Source: LMUY01 sp965199555 (lineage in GTDB: Bacteria > Pseudomonadota > Alphaproteobacteria > Acetobacterales > Acetobacteraceae). From it: a DNA stretch of 64,000 nt. The stretch's first letter is position 1; every line of letters starts with the position of its first letter. This document shows positions 18,750 through 27,252 of the stretch, in pieces. The stretch is from contig CBDASJ010000006.1 in the NCBI GenBank assembly GCA_965199555.1, positions 372,001 through 436,000 of the forward strand. The letters run 5' to 3'. Under the pieces are notes generated by a model. That model was not told where the DNA came from, ran no database searches, and saw only the letters and a list, made by a program, of their open reading frames with translations. The translations under genes and the position numbers were made by a program.

Positions 18750-20742
18750 GTGGACATCGGCACGCCGTTGTCGGGCGACGGTGCGGGGGTGAGCTACCCG
18801 GCCTCGCTGGCGCAATCGCGCTTCTGGCTTGCTGGACGCGCTGGACCCCGGCACGCCATCGCTGAACGTGGCGGTGCGCTGGTCCCTGCTCGGCCCGGTC
18901 AGCCACGGCGCGGTGGAGGCGGCGATGCGCCGCATCGTCGCGCGGCACGAAATCCTCCGCACGGCGCTGCATGATGTGGACGGCGTGCCGATGCAGGTCG
19001 TCCGCCCCATCCTGCCCTTCCACGTCGGCTTCCGCGATTTGCAGGCCATGGGACCGGCCGCTGCTGCCGCCGAGGCCGACCGCATCGGCGCGGAGGAGGC
19101 GCAAATGCCGTTCGCTTTGGAGTCGGCGCCGTTGATGCGGGCGACCCTGCTCGCATTGGCGCCCGACAGCGCCCGGCTGCTGGTAACCATGCACCACGCG
19201 GTGTGCGACGGCTGGTCGGTGGGCGTGGTGGCGGATGAACTGACCCGGTGCCTCGCCGGGGCGGCGCCGCTGCCGGAATTGCCGCTGCAATACGGCGACT
19301 ATGCGGAATGGCAGCAAGCCTGGCTGGGCAGCACCGCGCCCGACGGGGCAAAGGCCTATTGGGTGCGGCAACTCGCCAACCTGCCCTACGTCATCGTGCC
19401 GCCGGACCATCCGGCCTCGGCACGCGGGCCGGGCGCCATCGCCTCCACCCTGCTGCCGCGCGCGCTGACGGACGCGATGTCCGCCACCGCCGTGCAGGGT
19501 GGCTGCACCCCGTTCGCGGTGGCGCTCGCCGCTCTGGGCCGCGTGCTCCAGGCCCGCACCGGCGCGGACGACATCCCGGTGGGGACGCAGGTCGCCGGGC
19601 GAACGGAGGTGGAGTTGGAGGGCATGGTCGGCCCGTTCATCAACACGTTGGTGCTGCGGCTGGACCTGTCGGGCGCGCCGGATTGGGCCACTCGGGTGCA
19701 ACGCGCCGGGCAAACCGTGGCAGGCGCGCTGGACCACCACGCGATGCCGTTCGAGTTGTTGATCCGTGCGCTGAACCCGCCGCGCTCGCCACGCCGCACC
19801 CCCTTGTTCTCCGTGAACTTCATCTTCCAACGCTCCTTCGTGCCGCCGTTCGACGGCGGCGGGATCCGGCTAGTGGACCTGCCGAGCCATTCGGCGGGTG
19901 CGCTATACGACCTCAACTTCTTCATGGTGGAGCGGCCGGACGGGTGGCGCGCGTCCTGCGAATACGACTCGGCGCTGTTCGGCGCGGCCACGGTGGAGGC
20001 CATGCTGGCGGAATGGCGGCAGGCGCTGTCCGGCCAAGCGGTCACGCCGGTGCAGGCGACGGACACGGTGGCGGACCGGCTGGGCCTCATCTGGTGCGAC
20101 ATCTTGGGCGTGCCCGGCGTGGGCCTGACCGACGGGTTCTTCGAACTGGGCGGGCATTCCCTGCTTGCCGCGCGCATGCTGGCGCGGGTGGAGGCGGAGT
20201 TCGGGCAGCGCGTCGGCATGGCGGCCTTGTTCGCCGACGACACGCTGGGCGGCCTGGCCGCCCGGCTTGCCCCGCCCTCCGCGAACGGGACCGGGCTGGT
20301 TGCGATCGGCGATCCGACGGTGTGGCGTGGGGTGCAGGATGCGCTCGATGGCCGGGCCAGCTTGCGCTGCGTCGCCGACGCGACGACGGATGCGGCGATG
20401 CAGCTATGTCCCGCGGGGCGGTTGGCGATCTTCGGGGCGGGTGCGGACGCCGCTGCGGCGTTGACGCTGGCGCAGGGCCTGGCGGAGGCGGGGCGGGACG
20501 TGTCCTTGGTGCTGGTGGATGCCGCGCCGCCCGCGTCGCCCCGCGGCTTCTGGCGACAGCGCCCCCGTGCCGCCGTGCCGCAATTCCGCGGCCGCACCCT
20601 GTTGTTCCGCCGTTCCGGACCGGCTACGGACGCGGCCGGAGGATGGGCCGACCACCTGGCCGGCGAATTGGACGTCATACCGCTGCCCGCCGGTCCGTGG
20701 CACGAGGCAGTGGCGCAACGGGTGAAGGCGGTGTTCGCGTGA
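18750..20742 (+). CDS. NRPS C-T protein with degenerate thioesterase; 1-base frameshift
   Basis: A GTG at 18750, two bases after the megasynthase stop, starts a condensation domain (YPASLAQSRFWL). The frame breaks at 18828: the domain continues (LLDALDPGTPSLNV) only from the TTG at 18829, one base out of phase. Corrected length is about 663 residues. The C domain has HHAVCDGWS intact (about 148-156). A carrier domain follows with ELGGHSLL (Ser near 470). The last 150 residues resemble a type I thioesterase, but where GxSxG is expected the sequence is FGAGADAA, without serine, and the usual terminal GDH is AGPWHE. No adenylation domain is present. If the shift is real, only a C domain lacking its first 26 residues could be made. 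Confidence 0.78.
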
Positions 20743-21632
20743 TGTTGGCACCCCTGCACAAGCGGCGCGTCGTGCGGCGATTGGCCGTGGCGCTGGGCAG
20801 CCTGCTCCTGCTGGGCGGCGCCGGGCCGGCCACCCGGACGCTGACCGTGCCGGAACGCGATGGTGCGCCGGGCCACGATGTGCGCCTCCTGGTTTGGGCG
20901 CCGGACAGCCCAGGACGCCACCCCGTGCTGATGTACGAACCAAGCTGGGGCGGCCGGGCGGACGAGAATGGCAAGCTGGCGGCAGCGCTGGCGCAGGCCG
21001 GGTTCACCGTCGTCGCGATCGACTACGCGACCGGCCAACCGCCTGGCTTTGCCGCCGCGGTGCAGCGGATGCAGGCGCCGTTGGACCTGTCGAGCACGTC
21101 GGCGCTCGCCCGCACCACGGCGGAAGGCGATTGGCGCGTCGTTCTGCTGGCCAGCGACGCGTCCGTCGTGCTGGACCTGCTGCCGGAAGCGCGGGGAGCG
21201 CCCGATGCCGGCATCTTCGGCTGGTCGTTCGGCGGCGCCGTCGCGGCGGAGGCATGCCGGCAGGATGCGCGTTTCAAGGCCTGCCTGAACATGGATGGCT
21301 GGATGTTCGGACCGGCCGCCGACCATCCGTCGTCACAGCCCTACATGGTGCTCAGCGGCGATCCCTATCCGGACCATCCTCAACCCGCCGACAATCCCGC
21401 CGCCGCCATGGACGAGCGGGACGGGGCTCGGCTACGGGCGCGGTTCGCGACGGTAGGCGGAAGCTACGTGCAGTTGCCCGGCGTGGACCACACCGGGTTC
21501 AGCGATGCCGGCAACAACGCCACGGTGCGCAGCCTGGTGATCGGCTTCTTTGCCCACACCCTGCTCGCCGGCCCGCCGCAGCCGGAACCGCCTGGAGTCA
21601 TCTGGCATCGAGTCCCGGGCCCTGCCGGCTGA
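20742..21632 (+). CDS. Exported alpha/beta hydrolase, PAF-acetylhydrolase-like
   Basis: A 296-residue hydrolase. Its ATG overlaps the stop of the C-T protein by one base, which indicates coupling. The N-terminus has basic residues then LAVALGSLLLLGGAG, a signal peptide or membrane anchor, so the enzyme probably works in the periplasm. The nucleophile is Ser162 in FGWSFGGAVAAEA; NMDGWMFG and His250 in PGVDHTGFSD match the PAF-acetylhydrolase/dienelactone hydrolase pattern. It may hydrolyse or deacylate the NRPS product after export, or remove a protecting group. Because of the signal peptide it is a poor candidate for a cytoplasmic release enzyme. Its 3' end overlaps the facing PPTase gene by 35 bases. 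Confidence 0.82.
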   Translation: MLAPLHKRRVVRRLAVALGSLLLLGGAGPATRTLTVPERDGAPGHDVRLLVWAPDSPGRHPVLMYEPSWGGRADENGKLAAALAQAGFTVVAIDYATGQPPGFAAAVQRMQAPLDLSSTSALARTTAEGDWRVVLLASDASVVLDLLPEARGAPDAGIFGWSFGGAVAAEACRQDARFKACLNMDGWMFGPAADHPSSQPYMVLSGDPYPDHPQPADNPAAAMDERDGARLRARFATVGGSYVQLPGVDHTGFSDAGNNATVRSLVIGFFAHTLLAGPPQPEPPGVIWHRVPGPAG

Positions 21633-22230
21633 TCCGCCAGCCGCGGCACGCCGCCGCCACGGCCGCTGCGTAGCCTGGCAGCACGGCCAGGTCGGTCACC
21701 TGCCAACCCGCCAGTTGCGCGTCCGGCAGCACCGCGATGGCCTGGAGGTCGGCGATGCTGCCGCCCTTGCCCTTGATCACGGCTTCCTTGCGGGTCCAGC
21801 CGCGGAAGAACGCGCGCTGCCGCTCGTCGGGCGAGAGCGTCGCCAGATAGGCCAGCTCCACGGGCGTGAACACGGAATTGGCGAGCCCCGGCTCCACCGG
21901 CCGCACCGCCTCGACATCGATGCCGATGGGGAAGTCGGCCACGGCAAACAGCGCGACCGCACCGGAATGGGCGAGGTTGAAGTGGGGACCGCCGCGCAGG
22001 AACGGCTTGCCGTTCGGCCCGGTCCACAGCACCAGCTCCGCGGCGGGGGTGCCGCACAGCCCGGCCAGCGCCCAGCGCAAGGCTGCCCGGCCGGCGGCAA
22101 ACCGCCGCGCCCCGTGGGCCACGATGAAGCGGCTGGCCCGCGCCCGCTCCGCCGGCGACAGCACGGACTCGTCAGCGAGCGTCGGGTCATCCAGGTCCCA
22201 CTGCCATACGCTGACGACGCCCGGCGTCAC
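21598..22230 (-). CDS. 4'-phosphopantetheinyl transferase, Sfp type
   Basis: Transfers phosphopantetheine from CoA to the conserved serine of carrier domains, and so would activate the carrier domains of the megasynthase. The 210-residue length is typical for the Sfp/Gsp group. Motifs seen: PHFNLAHSG, IGIDVEAV (Mg-binding Asp and Glu) and WTRKEAVIKGKG. The start is the GTG at 22230, which overlaps the stop of the enoyl-CoA hydratase-like gene as GTGA; a longer frame to 22305 would run into that gene. Confidence 0.92.
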   Translation of the reverse strand: MTPGVVSVWQWDLDDPTLADESVLSPAERARASRFIVAHGARRFAAGRAALRWALAGLCGTPAAELVLWTGPNGKPFLRGGPHFNLAHSGAVALFAVADFPIGIDVEAVRPVEPGLANSVFTPVELAYLATLSPDERQRAFFRGWTRKEAVIKGKGGSIADLQAIAVLPDAQLAGWQVTDLAVLPGYAAAVAAACRGWRISRQGPGLDAR

Positions 22231-22976
22231 GTGCCGGTAAAGGCCGGCTGCTTGCCCCGGCGAAAGGCGGCCACCCCGGCGGCATAGTCCGCGCTGTTCC
22301 GACACGCCTCTACCAGCCCGTCAAGCGCCGGATCGCCCGGCGCGGCCACCATGCGCTTGGCCGCGGCCACCGCGAGCGGGCCGTTATCGGCGATGGCGCG
22401 GGCGAGGTCGACCACGATGTCCGATAGGTCGCCATCATCCACGACCAGCGTGACCAGCCCGATCCGCAGCGCTTCCCGCGCCCCCATCCGTGCGCCGGCG
22501 AAAAGCAGCCGCTTGGCATGTTGCGGCCCCACCAGGCGGGCTAGTCCCGCGACCACCGTCGGCGCGTAGGCCAGCCCCCAGCGGGCAGCCGGCAAGGCGA
22601 ACGTGCTGTCTTCGGCGGCGATCAGCAGATCCGCGTGCAGCGCCAGCAACAGGCCGTTGCCGATGCAGTCCCCGCGCAGCCGGGCGATCACCGGCTTGGG
22701 GAACGCCGCCAACGCCGCCTGCGCCCGTCCCGCGGCCGCATCGTAGTCGGCCTGGTCCGGCGGGTCCGCCGCGCTGGGGTCGCCAACGAAGGCATGGTGC
22801 CCGGCGCCGGTCAGCACCAGAACGCGGACGTTCGCATCCTCGGCGTAGCCGTCGAGCATCTCCGTTAAACTGGACCAGGTCTCGACGGATGCCACGTTCC
22901 GAGCCTGCCCGCGGAAGGTGACCAGGGCGATACCCTCCATCACCTCGGCCTTGATCGACGCCCGAGCCTCCTCCAT
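22227..22976 (-). CDS. Enoyl-CoA hydratase/isomerase family protein, non-canonical active site
   Basis: A crotonase-fold protein of 249 residues, recognisable from NVRVLVLTGAG, PKPVIARLRGDCIGNG and LLIAAEDSTFALPAARWGLA. The two glutamates used by classical hydratases are absent: the usual LPE is LPA, and the PGxGGTQRL segment is APTVVAGLARL. The protein may bind acyl thioesters without hydrating them or may catalyse another crotonase reaction. It is translationally coupled to the PPTase gene, so a role with the NRPS-PKS locus is possible, but it may also be a lipid enzyme that merely neighbours it. Confidence 0.82.
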   Translation of the reverse strand: MEEARASIKAEVMEGIALVTFRGQARNVASVETWSSLTEMLDGYAEDANVRVLVLTGAGHHAFVGDPSAADPPDQADYDAAAGRAQAALAAFPKPVIARLRGDCIGNGLLLALHADLLIAAEDSTFALPAARWGLAYAPTVVAGLARLVGPQHAKRLLFAGARMGAREALRIGLVTLVVDDGDLSDIVVDLARAIADNGPLAVAAAKRMVAAPGDPALDGLVEACRNSADYAAGVAAFRRGKQPAFTGT

Positions 22977-23127
22977 GGCGCTGTCCTTCCCCCTCGTCCG
23001 TTATGAGCGGCAGGCGTGATCGTGCATCGCCACGTGGGCCTAGGTCCAGCGGCGTTGCGGCGGTGGGTGCTTTGCCAACGGGGCTGGAACGCCTCAGATA
23101 AGCGAAACGCGACCGGGGGAGCATGGC

Positions 23128-23370
23128 ATGAAGGTCACCATCGAAATCGACTGCACGCCGGACGAAGCGCGGGCCTTCATGGGCCTGCCGGACGTCAAGC
23201 CCATGCAGGCCGCCGTGATGGCGAGCTTGGAGCAGCAGGCCGTCCGCGCCGTCGACAGCTTCGCCCCGGACGCGATGCTGAAGCTGTGGTTCACCACCAT
23301 GCCACAACTGTCCACCCAGATGCAGGACATGTTCACCCGCATGATGACGACAGGCCCGGCACGGCCGTGA
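23128..23370 (+). CDS. DUF6489-type small protein
   Basis: An 80-residue protein, MKVTIEIDCTPDEARAFMGL at the start, then VKPMQAAVMASLEQQ, with many methionines in the C-terminal helix. It fits the DUF6489 family of small alphaproteobacterial proteins, whose function is not known to me. A clear GGGGGAGC ribosome site lies 6 bases before the ATG. No signal peptide is seen. It stands alone between the divergent hydratase-like gene and a convergent solute-binding protein gene. Confidence 0.75.
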   Translation: MKVTIEIDCTPDEARAFMGLPDVKPMQAAVMASLEQQAVRAVDSFAPDAMLKLWFTTMPQLSTQMQDMFTRMMTTGPARP

Positions 23371-23376
23371 GAAGCG

Positions 23377-24576
23377 CTACTGCACGAGCTTGCAGCCACC
23401 GTCCTTGAGCGGCCGGAATGCGTCCGCGCCGGGGATGGTCGTCAGCAGGGTGTAGTAATCCCAACGGCCGTGGCTTTCTTCCGGCGACTTCACCTTGTAG
23501 CGGAACATGTCGTGCACCGCGCGGCCGTCCGGCCGGAGCGTCACGGTGCCGAACAACGGGTCGGCGATCGGCGCGTGGCGCATCTGTGCCACCACGTCCT
23601 CGCCCACGATCGTCTTGGCGTCGCGCGCGGCGCGCAGATAGGCGAGCGTGGCGGAATACACCCCGGCTTGGTCCTCCGTCGGCATGCGGCCGCCCATGAC
23701 GGCGCCGAACCGCTTGCTCCAGGCACGGGTCGAATCCGTGCGGTCCCAATAGAACCCGGTGGTCAGTTGCAGCCCCTTCGCGACGGGCAGGCCCATCCCA
23801 TCGATGTCCGACAATTGGACGAACAGCGCGGCCGGCGTCATCTTCGCGGTGAGGCCGAATTCCTGCGCCTGCTTCAACGCGTTCTGCGTGTCCGTCCCGG
23901 TGTTGGCGAAGGCCAGCACGTTGGCACCGGAGTTCTGCGCCTGCAGCAGGGGGTTGGCGAAGTCGGTCGTGCCCAGCGGGTCGCGGCTTGCCCCGGCGAC
24001 CTTGCCGCCCGCCGCCTTCAGCGCGGTTGTCGCATCGCCTTCCAGCGCCTGGCCCAGCGCGTAGTTGACGGTCAGGAAATACCAGTCGTTCAGCCCCTGC
24101 GGCACCAGGCCGAGCGCGGTGCTCTTGCCCTGCGCCCAGGTGTCGCTCACCCACTGCACCGTGGTTGGCTGGCACGCCTTACCGGTGACGTCCGAGCTCA
24201 TCGCACTGGACGCAAGCCCGGTTCGGTGCCGGTCGGCCGCGATGGCCACCACCGACAAGGCGACGCCGGAGTTGGGCAGGTCGACGATGGCGTCGACGCC
24301 CTCCTGGTCGAACCAGCGCCGGGCGATGCCGGAGCCGACATCCGGCTTGTTCTGATGGTCGGCGGAAACGATCTCCACGCTCAGCCCGCCGCTTTCGGGC
24401 GCGAAATCCTCCGCCGCCAGCTTGGCCGCCGCCACCGAGCCGGCGCCGACCTGGTCGGCGAACGGGCCGCTCATATCGGTCAGCACGCCAACCTTGAGCT
24501 TGTTGCCCGGGATTTCGGCATGGGCCAGCGGGGACAGGACGCAGGTGGCGAGCAAGGCTGCATGCAGGCGCTTCAT
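23377..24576 (-). CDS. ABC transporter substrate-binding protein, branched-chain amino acid type
   Basis: A 399-residue periplasmic binding protein of the LivK/Peripla_BP_6 family. Signal peptide MKRLHAALLATCVLSPLAHA, then KLKVGVLTDMSGPFADQVG, the typical opening of this family, and later VNYALGQALEGDA and FWDRTD-like lobes. It would deliver amino acids or aromatic acids to an ABC importer, but no permease or ATPase gene lies beside it, so it may work with a complex encoded elsewhere. AAGGA lies 8 bases before the ATG. The frame is open far upstream but only this start gives a signal peptide. Confidence 0.88.
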   Translation of the reverse strand: MKRLHAALLATCVLSPLAHAEIPGNKLKVGVLTDMSGPFADQVGAGSVAAAKLAAEDFAPESGGLSVEIVSADHQNKPDVGSGIARRWFDQEGVDAIVDLPNSGVALSVVAIAADRHRTGLASSAMSSDVTGKACQPTTVQWVSDTWAQGKSTALGLVPQGLNDWYFLTVNYALGQALEGDATTALKAAGGKVAGASRDPLGTTDFANPLLQAQNSGANVLAFANTGTDTQNALKQAQEFGLTAKMTPAALFVQLSDIDGMGLPVAKGLQLTTGFYWDRTDSTRAWSKRFGAVMGGRMPTEDQAGVYSATLAYLRAARDAKTIVGEDVVAQMRHAPIADPLFGTVTLRPDGRAVHDMFRYKVKSPEESHGRWDYYTLLTTIPGADAFRPLKDGGCKLVQ

Positions 24577-24819
24577 GGTGTCGTCCTTGAGGTCAAAGAA
24601 GAATGCAACACGCCGGAAGCGTCCGTCCCGGTCGGCTGCCAATATCGCCGCACGAGCGCCACCCGCGGGGCTCGCGGACCAGGCTGCGTGATCCGGGCAT
24701 TGCGTTCCGCCGTTGGCATGGGCAGCCTCCTGGTTGACGGCGTCGGCCGCGGTGAAAACTGCCGACGCTGCGGCAGATTCGCAAGTTGGATCACCGCGTA
24801 CGCCATAGGAACAGGAGAG

Positions 24820-25011
24820 GTGCCGCTGACCGAGTTCGAACGCGGCTGGACGGCCGCCTTGCAAGCCGCCCAAGCCTGGCACGAGTCCAAGGCCAAGCAG
24901 ATCCTGGTGCAGGCCAAGCGCACCCGCTTCCCGAAGACGCTGGAGCAGCAGGCGGAAACGCACCGCCACGCGGCGGAGGTGATGCCGACGCTGACCCCGG
25001 ACGAAACCTGA
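24820..25011 (+). CDS. Small conserved-looking protein of unknown function (63 aa)
   Basis: A short frame from the GTG at 24820 to a TGA at 25009, MPLTEFERGWTAALQAAQAW at the start, then charged helical sequence rich in Gln, Lys and Glu. A ribosome site (AGGAACAGGAG) precedes it. The 243 bases before it hold the promoter region of the divergent solute-binding protein gene and nothing else I can identify. The amphipathic composition looks like a real small protein, not a shadow, since no gene lies opposite. Function is unknown. Confidence 0.5.
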   Translation: MPLTEFERGWTAALQAAQAWHESKAKQILVQAKRTRFPKTLEQQAETHRHAAEVMPTLTPDET

Positions 25012-25023
25012 CCGCCCGCGGCG

Positions 25024-25836
25024 TCAGAACAGCAACTGGGGCGGCACCTCCGCCTCCTGCACGCCCTGCTTGGCAAGGTTGGCGACGAGCATCTTGCGCA
25101 AATCCCCTGCCGAGCGGCGGCGGGTGATCCAGGCGTCGACGGTTGTTCGCCACGCCGCGTCCGGCTCCTTCGGCATCATCGCGCAGGTGGAGGATGCGAA
25201 GATCGGCTCCGGCACCACCAGATGGCCCAGCGACCGGTTTCGCGCCAACGTGGTCAGCGCCAGGATCACCACCAGGATCTGGCAATCGGCCCGGCCGGCC
25301 TGTAGCGTCAGCAGCGCATCGTTGTTGGTCTTGCTGCGGATGATGTCCGCGTGTGGGCAAAGCCGGGACACGTTCTGGTCGTAGACGGTGCCGAGTTCCA
25401 GGGCGACGCGAACCTCCGGCTTGTCCAGCTCGCCCCATCCCTTCGGGTCGAACCCGACGCGGGCGATCAGCGCGAACGCGTTCTCGTACAGCGGCTTGCT
25501 GAAGTCGACCACCTGCGCCCGCTGCGGCGTCGGGGCGAGGCCGAAGAAGATGTCGGCCTTGCCGGACTGCACGTCCAGGGCGGCGTTGCCCCAGGTGGAC
25601 TCCACGGGCTCGATGGTAGCGCCCAAGCTGGCCGCGAGCTCCTTCGCCACGTCGACCACGAAGCCGGCCCATTCACCGGTCGCAAGCTCCTTGTAGCAGT
25701 AGGGCGGCTGCGCGCTGACCACGCCCACGCGCACCAGCTTCGTCCGCTTGACCCGGTCCAGCGTGCCTTCCGCGCCCTGCGCCCGGGCCACGCCGGTCGA
25801 AAGCAAGCCGGCGGCTAGCATCCTGCGGGAGATCAT
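25024..25836 (-). CDS. Solute-binding protein family 3 (polar amino acid type)
   Basis: A 270-residue periplasmic binding protein. Signal peptide MISRRMLAAGLLSTGVARAQ, then LVRVGVVSAQPPYCYKE and GEWAGFVVDVAKELAASLGA, characteristic of the SBP_bac_3 family, and KADIFFGLAPTPQRAQVVDFS. It binds amino acids or small organic anions. The start at 25836 is preferred over the upstream one at 25866 because GGAAGGA stands 6 bases before it and the signal peptide begins there. No transporter genes are adjacent. Confidence 0.85.
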   Translation of the reverse strand: MISRRMLAAGLLSTGVARAQGAEGTLDRVKRTKLVRVGVVSAQPPYCYKELATGEWAGFVVDVAKELAASLGATIEPVESTWGNAALDVQSGKADIFFGLAPTPQRAQVVDFSKPLYENAFALIARVGFDPKGWGELDKPEVRVALELGTVYDQNVSRLCPHADIIRSKTNNDALLTLQAGRADCQILVVILALTTLARNRSLGHLVVPEPIFASSTCAMMPKEPDAAWRTTVDAWITRRRSAGDLRKMLVANLAKQGVQEAEVPPQLLF

Positions 25837-25956
25837 GCGCGATCCTTCCAGTGTCGGACGGACCATAGGGTGTGGCTGTGTCGCGAACCAGCCGGGTCGG
25901 GATTGCCAGCCGGCTTGGGGATCGGCCTATGCTGCGCATCCAGTATGGAGGACCAG

Positions 25957-26415
25957 ATGCCCGCCTTGCCCGAAGCCGACGCTGCCACGCGGCAGTTCTT
26001 CATCGACTGGCTAGAAACATTCTCGGGCTATGTTCGGGAGGTGGATTACGCGTCCGCCAAGCCGTTGTTCCACCCGGATGTGCTGGCGTTCGGCACCCAT
26101 AATGACGTGATTACCGGCCTGGCGTCGTGGACCGCTACGCAGTGGGACAATGTGTGGCCCAAGACTACGGACTTCCGCTTCAACATACCGCAAGTGCGTG
26201 TGCTGGCATCCGCCGACGGCAGCATGGCAACCGTGCTAGCCCCATGGACCAGTACGGGATATCAGCCCGACGGCGCGACGTTCGATCGGCCTGGCCGAGC
26301 GACCATGGTGTTCAACCGGGCCGGGGACGGATGGCTCTGCACCCACTCCCACATGTCACTGAACCGGGGCGTTCCGCAGTCCAGCCACGCGGACCGCCCG
26401 GTCAAGGCCTGGTAA
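25957..26415 (+). CDS. NTF2-like/SnoaL-type protein
   Basis: A 152-residue single-domain protein with the cone-shaped NTF2-like fold suggested by ATRQFFIDWLETFSGYVRE, ASAKPLFHPDVLAFGTH and the late strands GRATMVFNRAGDGWLCTHSH. Such proteins bind small molecules or act as isomerases or hydrolases; no catalytic pair can be named here. GGAGG six bases before 25957 favours this ATG over the in-frame one at 25945. It is divergent from the solute-binding protein gene. Confidence 0.75.
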   Translation: MPALPEADAATRQFFIDWLETFSGYVREVDYASAKPLFHPDVLAFGTHNDVITGLASWTATQWDNVWPKTTDFRFNIPQVRVLASADGSMATVLAPWTSTGYQPDGATFDRPGRATMVFNRAGDGWLCTHSHMSLNRGVPQSSHADRPVKAW

Positions 26416-26439
26416 CGTCACCGGCGAGGCTGACGGGAA

Positions 26440-26850
26440 TTAGGCCGAGGGTGGCGAGTTCCGCCAGCGCTCCAGATCGGCGTCGAAGCTGCGCGGCTTG
26501 CCAGCCTGGATGATGTCGACGATGCGGTCGGCGTCATCCTCGTGCGGGATGACGGTTAGCGTCACCAGGTGGTCGTGAATGGCGGCACGGTCGGCTTGCT
26601 GGCTGTCGTCGGGCAAGATGGCTTCGCGGATCTTGCCGATGATCGTGTTGTCGGCGGGCCGCAACGCCGCCGCATCGGCTTCCGCGTTCGTGACCGTGAT
26701 GCGGCCGGCGTCCAAGCCGGCGGCCAGCAGCGCGTCGCGGGTGGCGTCGGCCTCCTGACGGGTGGCGAAGAACGCCTTCATCCGCCGGGCGTCCAGCGCG
26801 ACGGCGTCGTCGTGCAGCGGGCCGTTGAACGTGGTCGGGCCTTCAGCCAT
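26440..26850 (-). CDS. Small stress-type protein resembling YflT domain
   Basis: A 136-residue soluble protein. The first half, MKAFFATRQEADATRDALLA followed by GLDAGRITV, resembles the general-stress YflT domain, a ferredoxin-like fold. The second half contains IREAILPDDSQQADRAAIHD and VTLTVIPHEDDADRIVDII, a second alpha/beta unit. No enzyme motif is present. It stands convergent to the NTF2-like gene, 24 bases away. The family assignment is by resemblance only. Confidence 0.6.
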   Translation of the reverse strand: MAEGPTTFNGPLHDDAVALDARRMKAFFATRQEADATRDALLAAGLDAGRITVTNAEADAAALRPADNTIIGKIREAILPDDSQQADRAAIHDHLVTLTVIPHEDDADRIVDIIQAGKPRSFDADLERWRNSPPSA

Positions 26851-26926
26851 GGTAAAATCCTCCGGTTCGCTGCGCCAACGCCCCGCCGTAAACCAGAGTT
26901 CGCTTCGAGTGGCCGATCTTCCCCGA

Positions 26927-27160
26927 TTACAAATGCCGGCCTCGTTCCAGGATTTCCAGCGTGTAATCGTGGTAGCTCATCCCTAGGCGTTCGGCGCGCT
27001 CCAGGCGGCGCAACGCCACCTCGCGCGGGGCCGCCCAGGCACGCCGCCGTGCCCGCTTCCAGCACCAGAGGCGCCAACCCGCCGGGTCATCATCCTCGTC
27101 CAGTGCCGGGCCGCCGTTGTGGCCGGGACCAGGCGGCAGGCTGTCGGGACGGTCGGTCAT
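26927..27160 (-). CDS. Small GHNGGP-motif protein
   Basis: A 77-residue protein starting MTDRPDSLPPGPGHNGGPAL. The PGPGHNGGP motif recurs in short alphaproteobacterial and phage-related proteins of unknown role. The rest is strongly basic and aromatic (AGWRLWCWKRARRRAWAAP) and ends in a helix with YHDYTLEIL. A GGAGGAG ribosome site lies 4 bases upstream, and no other gene covers this strand, so the call is good although the function is unknown. It is divergent from the CDP-diacylglycerol pyrophosphatase gene. Confidence 0.7.
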   Translation of the reverse strand: MTDRPDSLPPGPGHNGGPALDEDDDPAGWRLWCWKRARRRAWAAPREVALRRLERAERLGMSYHDYTLEILERGRHL

Positions 27161-27252
27161 TGGCTCCTCCAGCGGTGGCCGTTGCCCACCGATGCACACC
27201 GCGTTCCACAATCGCATCGGCAGGGCTACGCTGTCGCAGCGGAGGAGCAAGG

